From NCBI GenBank assembly GCA_024280195.1, contig JAJRQP010000361.1, positions 1 to 12,919 of the forward strand: a DNA stretch of 12,919 bases, written 5' to 3'. Shown piece by piece: positions 7,367-12,608 of the stretch. The notes beneath the pieces were generated by a model. It was not told the origin of the DNA. It worked only from the letters and a program-made list of their open reading frames with translations, and searched no databases. The stretch is from Bacteroidota bacterium. Lineage in GTDB: Bacteria; Bacteroidota; Bacteroidia; Flavobacteriales_D; Crocinitomicaceae. Made by a program: the position numbers and the translations under genes. How positions within the stretch are numbered: the first letter of the stretch is position 1; the number at the start of each line of letters is the position of its first letter.

Positions 7367-8341
7367 ATGAAAGATCAACTCATTAAAATACTAAAGATTG
7401 TCATTCCAATTGGAATCGGTGTTTACCTGACTTGGTACTTTTTTAACGGACTAACCGATCATCAATTAAATCAAACTAAATATGCTTTTTTTGATGCGAA
7501 TTACTTTTGGGTGTTCTTGGGGTTATTTACCGCTGTTTTAAGTCATCTAAGTCGTGCTTATCGCTGGTTATTTTTGCTAGACCCCCTTGGTTATAAACCC
7601 AAACTTTCCAATTCGTTTTATTCTGTAATGGCAGGGTATGTGATTAATTTTACCGTCCCTCGATCTGGAGAATTTGCCCGTGCAGGTTTGATGGCTACAT
7701 ACGAGGATGTTCCTTTTGAGAAAGGATTTGCAACAATTGTGGTTGAACGTTTGATTGATGTAATCATGCTTGGAATAGTTTTTTTCATAACAGGTGTATT
7801 ACAAACACAAACTGATGAATTTCAGGAGATTACAAAGGATGGGACAGGTCAAGAATCTTCTAATTTGATTTGGTACATTTTAGGTGCAGGGTTTATTTTT
7901 GGAATCATTGGTTTGGTTATTTATTTCAAAAGCAAGAAGGTTAATGCATTCGTGAATGATAAAATCAGAGGGTTTTGGGAAGGTTTAAAGTCTATTTGGA
8001 CGATGCAAAAAAAATGGGCATTTATCTTCCATACTATTTTTATTTGGACATGTTATGTTGGATCAATTTGGATGTTTGCGCAAGCTTTCCCAGAGACATC
8101 TATGATGGAAGTCGGATGTGTTTTTGGTGCTTTTTTTGTTGGCGCAACAGCTATCGCATTACTGCCTGGAGGAATAGGAATCTACCCTCTTTGGATAACG
8201 CAAGTTTTACTTATTTACAACATTGATTTTGCTGCGTTTGGTATTTTTCTATGGGTGGCACAGACAGTCTTAATTGTTGTTTTAGGCTTAATTTCGTTGT
8301 TTTTGATTCAGCGAGGAGAAAGAGATTCGTTGCACTCGTAG
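7367..8341 (+). CDS. UPF0104 / lysylphosphatidylglycerol-synthase-type transmembrane protein
   Basis: A 324-residue polytopic inner-membrane protein with about seven to eight hydrophobic segments, the first at 9-26 and the last at about 290-315. It has the family marks RSGEFARAGLMA (99-110) and VVERLIDVIMLG (125-136), and a glycine-rich LLPGGIGIYPL stretch in the C-terminal third. The fold is that of the flippase-like domain of MprF, but the cytoplasmic lysyl-transferase domain is absent. Lysyl-PG synthesis should therefore not be assumed; a lipid-transport role is possible. The ATG follows the panC stop with no gap (TAAATG), so the two are co-transcribed and probably coupled. The next plus-strand gene lies beyond a 90-bp hairpin-rich gap. 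Confidence 0.88.
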   Translation: MKDQLIKILKIVIPIGIGVYLTWYFFNGLTDHQLNQTKYAFFDANYFWVFLGLFTAVLSHLSRAYRWLFLLDPLGYKPKLSNSFYSVMAGYVINFTVPRSGEFARAGLMATYEDVPFEKGFATIVVERLIDVIMLGIVFFITGVLQTQTDEFQEITKDGTGQESSNLIWYILGAGFIFGIIGLVIYFKSKKVNAFVNDKIRGFWEGLKSIWTMQKKWAFIFHTIFIWTCYVGSIWMFAQAFPETSMMEVGCVFGAFFVGATAIALLPGGIGIYPLWITQVLLIYNIDFAAFGIFLWVAQTVLIVVLGLISLFLIQRGERDSLHS

Positions 8342-8363
8342 ACTCACTCACTTAGTGAGTTTT
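8342..8363 (+). terminator. Possible weak terminator after the panC operon
   Basis: ACTCACT (8342-8348) pairs exactly with AGTGAGT (8354-8360) across a 5-nt loop, followed by TTT. It starts on the base after the stop codon. The stem is only 7 bp and the T-run short, so it would be a weak terminator, perhaps aided by the larger hairpin just downstream. Confidence 0.4.
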
Positions 8364-8411
8364 AGATACGCTCGGCATCTCGGCTTCGCTCGATGACCGG
8401 CGCATCTAAAA
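8360..8411. repeat. REP-like palindromic intergenic element
   Basis: An imperfect palindrome with arms TTTTAGATACGCTCGG and, read as the reverse complement, TTTTAGATGCGCCGG. The outer A/T base pairs well (TTTTAGAT with ATCTAAAA), and the inner part CTCGGCTTCGCTCGATG is GC-rich with a small GC-TTC-GC hairpin. It stands out from the AT-rich surroundings. The style (CTCG..TTCGCTCGATGACCGG) resembles the dispersed palindromes of Bacteroidetes intergenic regions, but only one copy is in this window, so dispersal is not shown. It may act as transcript-end protection or a bidirectional terminator. Confidence 0.5.
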
Positions 8412-8419
8412 AAAATCAA

Positions 8420-8427
8420 TATCTTTA
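8420..8427 (+). promoter_or_regulatory. Possible -7 box of the rfaE2-like gene
   Basis: TATCTTTA, then ACCC, then ATG at 8432. It has the same box and spacing as the epimerase gene (1675-1682). The last base deviates from TAnnTTTG and no TTG is found at the -33 distance, where the palindromic element ends. Confidence 0.35.
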
Positions 8428-8431
8428 ACCC

Positions 8432-8950
8432 ATGATTACGCGATTCGATTACATCCAGAATAAAATTCTCTCGCACGAAGAGGCAAAAAAACGGATTTCT
8501 ACCTGGCGTTTAAAAGACGACAAGATTGTTTTTACGAACGGTTGCTTTGATATTCTCCACAAAGGACATGTTTCTTATTTAGCACAATCTGCAGAATTAG
8601 GAAACAGGTTGGTTGTTGCTTTAAATACAGACGCTTCGGTAAAACGTCAAGGGAAGGGTGATGATAGACCAGTGAACGACAATGATGCAAGAGCAATGGT
8701 TCTCGGAGGACTCGGTTTTGTAGATGCAATTGTGTTCTTCGATGATGACACACCTCTTTCTGTAATTCAAGAATTACAACCGGACGTCCTCGTGAAAGGA
8801 GCCGACTATGATCCTTGTGAAACAAATGCAAGTTCTAAAAAATACATCGTTGGTTCTGACGTTGTTAAGAACAACGGCGGAGAAGTTATTGCGATTCCAC
8901 TGGTAGAAGGTTTTTCTACGACTTCAATAATCGAAAATTTAAAGAAATAA
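8432..8950 (+). CDS. rfaE2: D-glycero-beta-D-manno-heptose 1-phosphate adenylyltransferase
   Basis: A 172-residue nucleotidyltransferase equivalent to the C-terminal domain of E. coli HldE (RfaE domain II). It transfers AMP from ATP to heptose-1-phosphate on the way to ADP-heptose for the LPS inner core. It has KIVFTNGCFDILHKGHVSYL with the HxGH motif at 43-46, ALNTDASVKRQGK for phosphate binding, RPVNDNDARA, PDVLVKGADY, and the C-terminal FSTTSIIENL. The first 30 residues form the helical extension usual in stand-alone versions. The kinase half (RfaE1) is not in the window, so the bifunctional enzyme is split here. The following gene starts 2 nt after the stop, suggesting one mRNA. Confidence 0.94.
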   Translation: MITRFDYIQNKILSHEEAKKRISTWRLKDDKIVFTNGCFDILHKGHVSYLAQSAELGNRLVVALNTDASVKRQGKGDDRPVNDNDARAMVLGGLGFVDAIVFFDDDTPLSVIQELQPDVLVKGADYDPCETNASSKKYIVGSDVVKNNGGEVIAIPLVEGFSTTSIIENLKK

Positions 8951-8952
8951 GA

Positions 8953-10095
8953 ATGAGAATCCTTTTGACTTGTGTATTATTTACAGGCTTTATTTTTATA
9001 AGTAATTCTCAGAGGATATTCATTGATGCCAACTTAGAGCAAAATTTAGATTTGTTTCAACTAAGAGAACCACTCCGTTTGTGGTTGGATTTTTTGCGTT
9101 CGGACGATGATGCTGATGGTTCAAAGTATTGGAATCAACATGAAGTGGATGAATTTGGCGAAAATGATTATTTTCAATTGAATGATTTAGACTATTTTGA
9201 TTTAGGGGATAAAATTAAAACACTTCAATACGGCACCATAGTTTTAAGCATTACTAAGATTGATTCTTTGTATAAGATCATGTCTCAACTTAAGTTTGAT
9301 TACAGTGATAGTATAACTATGACCCCTTTTATTTTTCACGTGTATGCTAAAATTGACAAAGAGTCAGGTAGGTTGCAATTGTACAACCCGTTTCCTATTA
9401 ATAAGGCCCTCTATACGAAGTCTAAGAAGGTGGGGGGCATAACTTATGTTTTCTCAAAAGACCATCACTTTAATAAGCGGTTGGCTATGAAACAGAGTAG
9501 GGTTTTAAAACGAGTTGCTAAAGAGTTTAACCTTGGCTCTGTGAACTATACTTTCTTTTTTGCAAATAATCGGAAGTTATATTATGAAATGAGAGGCTAT
9601 GATTTTCATTTTGAAAATATTGGTGCGGAGCATCCATCAGGAAAAGCAGACTTGAATAAGAATGAGGTTTACTCCTTTGGTAGTAATGAGTATTATCCTC
9701 ATGAGTTATTACATTTATTAATCAATCCGAAATTCAAAAATGCTCATTTATGGTTTAATGAGGGGTTTGTTACCTATTTTGGACAAAGTAGGGGTAAGTC
9801 TTTAGATTGGCACATCAAAAAATTGGCGTTACATTTGAATTCTCATCCAGAGTTTAGTTTTTCGAATTTACTAGAGCTAAAAAATCTAGACGACATGACC
9901 GATTATCGTTATGTTATAGGAGGTTTATTTATTAAAATTGCCTATAAAAAAGGCGGCGCAGAATTAGTTGCTCAATTATTGAACGGAGGCAAGTCCGAAG
10001 AAGAGTTTTATAGTTCTCTGTCAATAGTTTTTGATGTTCAGAAATCAGAGGTTGATTCTTTTATTAAAAAGGAACTCGTTCGAGCATTAGACTAA
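8953..10095 (+). CDS. Secreted gluzincin-like putative zinc metallopeptidase
   Basis: A 380-residue protein with a signal peptide: R2 then hydrophobic 3-16, with a probable cut near SNSQ (17-20). The motif YPHELLHLL (248-256) is HExxH (H250, E251, H254). It is followed by LWFNEGFVTYF, whose Glu270 lies 15 residues after H254. HExxH plus a downstream NEG glutamate is the gluzincin arrangement (peptidase MA clan), with zinc ligands H250, H254 and E270 and general base E251. The M1 spacing is usually 18 residues, so this is a relative with a shorter insert. The N-terminal 240 residues are not recognised. It is probably periplasmic or secreted; substrate unknown. It lies 2 nt after the rfaE2-like gene and converges with yitT. 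Confidence 0.8.
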   Translation: MRILLTCVLFTGFIFISNSQRIFIDANLEQNLDLFQLREPLRLWLDFLRSDDDADGSKYWNQHEVDEFGENDYFQLNDLDYFDLGDKIKTLQYGTIVLSITKIDSLYKIMSQLKFDYSDSITMTPFIFHVYAKIDKESGRLQLYNPFPINKALYTKSKKVGGITYVFSKDHHFNKRLAMKQSRVLKRVAKEFNLGSVNYTFFFANNRKLYYEMRGYDFHFENIGAEHPSGKADLNKNEVYSFGSNEYYPHELLHLLINPKFKNAHLWFNEGFVTYFGQSRGKSLDWHIKKLALHLNSHPEFSFSNLLELKNLDDMTDYRYVIGGLFIKIAYKKGGAELVAQLLNGGKSEEEFYSSLSIVFDVQKSEVDSFIKKELVRALD

Positions 10096-10116
10096 TCCAA
10101 CACTCGAACACTCCAA

Positions 10117-10136
10117 CCTGTCTACCGAAAGGCAGG
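10117..10136. repeat. Short hairpin between convergent genes
   Basis: CCTGTC (10117-10122) pairs with GGCAGG (10131-10136), with one G-U pair, around a loop containing ACCGAA. It lies in the 58-bp gap between the gluzincin-like gene and yitT. The form (CCTG.CTACCG....GGCAGG) is like short palindromes often seen in intergenic DNA of this phylum. No T-run follows on either strand, so a terminator role is uncertain. Confidence 0.4.
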
Positions 10137-10153
10137 AGCTCCAAAACTCCTCT

Positions 10154-11035
10154 CTACATCATCGTCCTATTCGATTTCAAAAATACCACATGCGCTTTTG
10201 GGTCAGTTCTCGTGATTAACTCTTCTAATTTTGCCAATTTACTCGTGTTTTTGGTCACTAAAATCATTTTCTCATCCGAATCATGGTGAATTAGCTTCAC
10301 GCTTTCTCTTGTGACTTGTGTAGATTCTAAAATCTCCTTTTGAATTTCATTATTGCGCTGAGAGAACACCAAAACTGTTTTTGTTTGCACAGCTTTCTCT
10401 TGGTAATAATCGATTGTTTTGCTAATCGTGAAGATGGCAATCACAGAATAGGCAGCCATCGTGTAGTCGTTAAAAATCACAACACCAATGAGAACAATCA
10501 GTCCATTGATTATTAAATTTAGCTGACTGAATGACAGCTGAACGTACCGTTGGAATAGTTTCACAAGGATGTCGTTTCCTCCTGTTGTTGCGTTTGCAGA
10601 AATGACAATGGCAACTGAAACACCGATTAGAAGACCTCCAAAAACAGAGGATACTAAGACATCGTTTACTATTATTTCTCCATTGGTTAAGAAAAGTACC
10701 AAATCAATTCCAAAAGACACGGTTACCATAGAAAAAGTCGTTTTTAGTCCATTTTTACGACCGAGCAACTTAATGCCGAGCAGTAAAATTGGAATATTGA
10801 GACACATGGCAATAAATCCTACGGATAAACCTATTATTTCATGGATGGCGATGCTTAAACCAAAGATACCTCCTGGAACTATATTGTGAGGAACAATAAA
10901 TAATGCATAACCAATTGCAAGGATTGCTGATCCCAACAATACTTTTGCATAACTCTTCAATTCTTCTCTTGAGAATTGTGGGTTTTTAATTCTTTGTGCT
11001 ATTCTTGCTCTTACTGAGCGTGTATTATTTTTCAT
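10154..11035 (-). CDS. YitT family membrane protein (DUF161 plus DUF2179)
   Basis: A 293-residue protein. After a basic cytoplasmic tail (1-25) come about five to six membrane segments, near 30-48, 55-75, 76-92, 100-117, 127-147 and 172-205. They include PHNIVPGGIFGLS (49-61) and the family-typical ATTGGNDIL (149-157). A soluble C-terminal domain from about 218 to 290 (TKTVLVFSQRNNEIQKEIL onward) matches DUF2179. The family is widespread and poorly understood, likely a transporter with a regulatory tail. The start ATG is preceded by nine A residues and, 17 nt upstream, by a strong hairpin with a T-run. No TAnnTTTG box lies in the 70 nt upstream, so its promoter may be distant (11409-11437) with read-through of hairpins. 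Confidence 0.92.
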   Translation of the reverse strand: MKNNTRSVRARIAQRIKNPQFSREELKSYAKVLLGSAILAIGYALFIVPHNIVPGGIFGLSIAIHEIIGLSVGFIAMCLNIPILLLGIKLLGRKNGLKTTFSMVTVSFGIDLVLFLTNGEIIVNDVLVSSVFGGLLIGVSVAIVISANATTGGNDILVKLFQRYVQLSFSQLNLIINGLIVLIGVVIFNDYTMAAYSVIAIFTISKTIDYYQEKAVQTKTVLVFSQRNNEIQKEILESTQVTRESVKLIHHDSDEKMILVTKNTSKLAKLEELITRTDPKAHVVFLKSNRTMM

Positions 11036-11046
11036 TTTTTTTTTAG

Positions 11047-11104
11047 AAAAAAGAAATTAGACATAAGGCAAGAGTTAAGTTGACTCTTGCCATTTTCTAA
11101 TTTC
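11047..11104 (-). terminator. Composite hairpin with T6 directly upstream of yitT
   Basis: The outer arms GAAATTAGA (11053-11061) and TCTAATTTC (11096-11104) are exact 9-bp complements. Inside, GGCAAGAGT (11067-11075) and ACTCTTGCC (11083-11091) form another exact 9-bp stem, separated by a small internal loop. Read on the minus strand the structure ends in six T residues (11052-11047), giving a terminator-like form 12 nt before the yitT ATG. It could be an attenuator, a protein-binding leader or an RNA-stability element. On the plus strand no T-run follows. Confidence 0.55.
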
Positions 11105-11110
11105 GGGTAT

Positions 11111-11151
11111 AAAAAAAGTCCCTTTGAATTTTTATTTGTATCAAAGGGACT
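11111..11151 (-). terminator. Intrinsic terminator, minus strand
   Basis: AGTCCCTTTGA and TCAAAGGGACT (11117-11127 and 11141-11151) are exact 11-bp complements around a 13-nt AT-rich loop. On the minus strand the stem runs straight into T7. This is a textbook rho-independent terminator for a transcript coming from above 11152. It lies 6 nt before the start of the next hairpin and 76 nt before yitT. The transcript it ends is not an obvious gene. Confidence 0.75.
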
Positions 11152-11174
11152 GGTCAATAATTTATTATTTGCAG

Positions 11175-11258
11175 TTATAAGATTGATACAGAAGGATGCC
11201 AATGACATCTATGCATGGGCATATTCTTCCAAACGGTGGGTGTTTTAAATTCTCTCAT
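11175..11258 (-). CDS. Tiny ORF 2 (27 codons), doubtful
   Basis: ATG at 11258 and TAA at 11177-11175. The peptide begins MREFKTPTVWKN and continues with a Cys/His/Trp-rich MPMHRCHWHPS stretch. It lies between two minus-strand terminators, its stop 23 nt before the second. No promoter box or Shine-Dalgarno sequence is visible just upstream, so it would need read-through from the promoter at 11409-11437. The only support is its layout, which mirrors tiny ORF 1 (short ORF, about 25 nt, terminator). The His-rich end could make it a leader peptide, but no alternative antiterminator fold was found. An untranslated small RNA is equally possible. Confidence 0.25.
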   Translation of the reverse strand: MREFKTPTVWKNMPMHRCHWHPSVSIL

Positions 11259-11275
11259 TACTAATAGTTTTAATC

Positions 11276-11308
11276 AAAAAAAAAGCGTTCATCTATTAAG
11301 AGAACGCT
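11276..11308 (-). terminator. Intrinsic terminator, minus strand, after tiny ORF 1
   Basis: AGCGTTC (11284-11290) and GAACGCT (11302-11308) are exact 7-bp complements. After a one-base bulge the stem continues with TCT/AGA around an ATTA loop. On the minus strand the hairpin is followed by eight to nine T residues (11284-11276). It is a clear terminator for a transcript of about 120-130 nt starting near 11403. Confidence 0.7.
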
Positions 11309-11335
11309 AGCTAAATATTGTCAAATATTCATACA

Positions 11336-11404
11336 CTATGTCCTCTGGAATTGCTTCCATGGCATATAACAATTAAATATATGTTTTTGTGTATTCGTAT
11401 TCAT
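11336..11404 (-). CDS. Tiny ORF 1 (22 codons) with its own promoter
   Basis: ATG at 11404 and TAG at 11338-11336. The peptide starts MNTNTQKHIFN and ends CYMPWKQFQRT: polar, one Cys, one Trp, basic, no membrane segment. The ATG lies 4 nt after a perfect TACATTTG box, the same geometry as three other genes in this window, and a terminator begins 27 nt after the stop. Promoter, start codon and terminator thus form a compact unit of about 130 nt. It may be a true small protein, a leader peptide for yitT, or a small RNA whose ORF is incidental. I do not recognise the peptide. Confidence 0.4.
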   Translation of the reverse strand: MNTNTQKHIFNCYMPWKQFQRT

Positions 11405-11408
11405 GGGG

Positions 11409-11437
11409 CAAATGTAGGAAGATAAATTGAGTGGCAA
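11409..11437 (-). promoter_or_regulatory. Minus-strand promoter of the short transcription unit
   Basis: On the minus strand TTG (11437-11435), 18 nt, then TACATTTG (11416-11409): a perfect -7 box with slightly short spacing. The start point would be about 11404-11402. It is the only good TAnnTTTG on this strand between the higB start and yitT, so it may also feed yitT by read-through. Confidence 0.55.
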
Positions 11438-11486
11438 GGGATTTTACAATTATTCTTATATTAAAAGGAGAAATAAAACAAAAGCA

Positions 11487-11507
11487 AAGTTCTCTTTTTG
11501 AGAACTT
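11487..11507. promoter_or_regulatory. Candidate HigA operator (8-bp perfect inverted repeat)
   Basis: AAGTTCTC (11487-11494) and GAGAACTT (11500-11507) are exact complements with a TTTTT spacer. The site lies 6 bp before the -7 box of the higBA promoter and covers the -33 position. It is ideally placed for repression by the HTH antitoxin encoded downstream, as in other autoregulated TA operons. No T-run follows on either strand, so it is not a terminator. Confidence 0.6.
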
Positions 11508-11513
11508 ATTATG

Positions 11514-11521
11514 TATATTTG
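11514..11521 (+). promoter_or_regulatory. -7 box of the higBA operon promoter
   Basis: TATATTTG is a perfect TAnnTTTG, 14 nt before the higB ATG at 11536. The -33 position (about 11490-11493) falls in the left arm of the inverted repeat and reads TTCT, a weak match to TTG. Confidence 0.6.
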
Positions 11522-11535
11522 TAAATAGTTAGCTA

Positions 11536-11832
11536 ATGAAACGAATTATAGCAAAAAGAACGCTAAGAGAATTTTGGGAGAAACATGCTGATTCAGAGCA
11601 GTATTTAAAAACATGGTATGAGACAGCAAAAGGTTCAAATTGGAATTCTCCAAAAGACATTAAAGAGACTTATATTAACGCAAGTATTTTAAAAGGCAGT
11701 AGAGTTGTTTTTAATATAAAAGGGAATTCGTACAGGCTCATTGTAAAGTTTAATTACGAAAGACAGTGGGCATTTATAAGATTTATTGGAACGCATGTCG
11801 AATACGACAGGATTGATGCCGATACAATTTAA
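11536..11832 (+). CDS. higB: Type II toxin, HigB family mRNA interferase
   Basis: At 98 residues, the usual length, this is a RelE-fold HigB-type toxin that would cut mRNA on the ribosome in the cytoplasm. Family phrases are present throughout: RTLREFWEKHADSEQYLKTW near the N-terminus, DIKETYINASILKG in the middle, then RVVFNIKGNSYRLIVKFNY and the C-terminal FIRFIGTHVEYDRIDADTI. The last part contains the conserved His-x-Glu-Tyr-Asp. The protein is basic overall in its N-terminal half. Toxin before antitoxin is the normal higBA order; higA begins 8 nt later. Transcription should be repressed by HigA, or by HigBA, at the inverted repeat 11487-11507. No truncation or frameshift is visible, so the toxin is probably functional. 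Confidence 0.93.
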   Translation: MKRIIAKRTLREFWEKHADSEQYLKTWYETAKGSNWNSPKDIKETYINASILKGSRVVFNIKGNSYRLIVKFNYERQWAFIRFIGTHVEYDRIDADTI

Positions 11833-11840
11833 AAGATAGA

Positions 11841-12209
11841 ATGATGGAAATAAGACCAATAAAAACAGAAAAAAATTATCAATCAGCTTTGAATAGGTTG
11901 GAGTTAATTTTTGACGCAAAACCAAACTCAAAAGAGGGTGATGAAGCAGATATTCTTTCTTTATTAATAGAGAGTTACGAGAACAAATATTATTCAATTG
12001 ATTCACCAGACCCAATTGAAGCAATTAAAATCCGTATGGAAGAAATGAATCTTAAACAAAAAGACTTAGTAGGTGTTATAGGAGGAAAAAGCCGAGTTTC
12101 TGAAATTTTAAGTAAGAAAAAGAAATTAACCGTTGAAATGATTCGAGAATTGGAGAAAATGCTACATATTTCAGCAACTGTTTTGGTGAAGAATTATAAG
12201 TTAGGATGA
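11841..12209 (+). CDS. higA: Antitoxin HigA, XRE-type helix-turn-helix
   Basis: A 122-residue cytoplasmic protein. The N-terminal third (IRPIKTEKNYQSALNRLELIFDA, then SKEGDEADILSLLIESYENKYY) is the region that wraps the toxin in this family. Residues 60-118 form the HTH domain: DPIEAIKIRMEEMNLKQKDL, then VIGGKSRVSEILSKKKKLT with the recognition helix around SRVSEILSKK, and a closing MIRELEKMLHIS. It should neutralise HigB and repress the operon at 11487-11507. Two ATGs are adjacent (11841, 11844). Family members usually begin Met-x-Ile-(R/K)-Pro, which suggests 11844 as the true start. The stop overlaps the next ATG (ATGA), coupling translation to the downstream membrane protein gene. Confidence 0.93.
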   Translation: MMEIRPIKTEKNYQSALNRLELIFDAKPNSKEGDEADILSLLIESYENKYYSIDSPDPIEAIKIRMEEMNLKQKDLVGVIGGKSRVSEILSKKKKLTVEMIRELEKMLHISATVLVKNYKLG

Positions 12210-12607
12210 ATACCGAAAAGAATAATATTTTAATTGATAACGAAGTAAAGAGGCCTGAACAATCTGTTGTGAGAGAAACAATTCTTTGGTGGGAGCGTCG
12301 AAGATATATTTATAATATAATTGTTGTTGGGTTTTCTATATGTTTAATTTATGCTTACTGGAATTATCCTATGAGGTCAATAATTGGAACAAAAGATATT
12401 ATTAAAGAATTCGTTTTTTATACAATTTGCCTAAACTTAGGCTACTCTTTGGGATGGATGTCGGGTTTGTTAATGCACTATGTGTATAAAACAGAAAGTC
12501 AAAGTGAGGTTTACAGATGGGCTTTGCTTATTGTCGGAACCTTGTTCTCGTTGATAGTTGTATTACTTGGTTATACATTTTTGTTTGACGTTTTATTTGC
12601 CGATTAG
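12206..12607 (+). CDS. Three-TM membrane protein of unknown function, coupled to higA
   Basis: A 133-residue protein. A charged cytoplasmic N-terminus (1-33) ends in RETILWWERRRYIYN (23-37), a WWExRR motif just before the first membrane segment. Segments are near 35-52, 68-93 (rich in Gly/Met: LGYSLGWMSGLLMH) and 105-130. No domain I can name. Its ATG overlaps the higA stop by four bases and the next ATG begins one base after its stop. It therefore looks like the third gene of a higB-higA-membrane-lipoprotein operon. That arrangement is not standard for HigBA. It may have a function linked to the toxin-antitoxin pair, or be a host envelope gene that came under its promoter after insertion. 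Confidence 0.75.
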   Translation: MNTEKNNILIDNEVKRPEQSVVRETILWWERRRYIYNIIVVGFSICLIYAYWNYPMRSIIGTKDIIKEFVFYTICLNLGYSLGWMSGLLMHYVYKTESQSEVYRWALLIVGTLFSLIVVLLGYTFLFDVLFAD

Positions 12608-12608
12608 C

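Noticed and set aside
7975..8226. 83-codon plus-strand ORF
   Set aside because: Out-of-frame shadow inside the UPF0104 gene; Cys/Trp-rich nonsense composition.
8532..8831. 99-codon minus-strand ORF
   Set aside because: It lies antisense inside the rfaE2-like gene; composition is Leu/Arg/His-rich without any domain, typical of a shadow frame.
10569..10889. 106-codon plus-strand ORF
   Set aside because: Antisense within yitT; Pro/Lys/Thr-rich shadow of hydrophobic codons, no signal or promoter box.
11152..11275. tRNA or known riboswitch between the terminators
   Set aside because: No cloverleaf, no CCA end and no riboswitch core I can recognise; only a weak ATGCC/GGCAT pairing.
11689..12024. 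111-codon minus-strand ORF over higB/higA
   Set aside because: Antisense to two well-supported genes; no family resemblance and no promoter box before its start.
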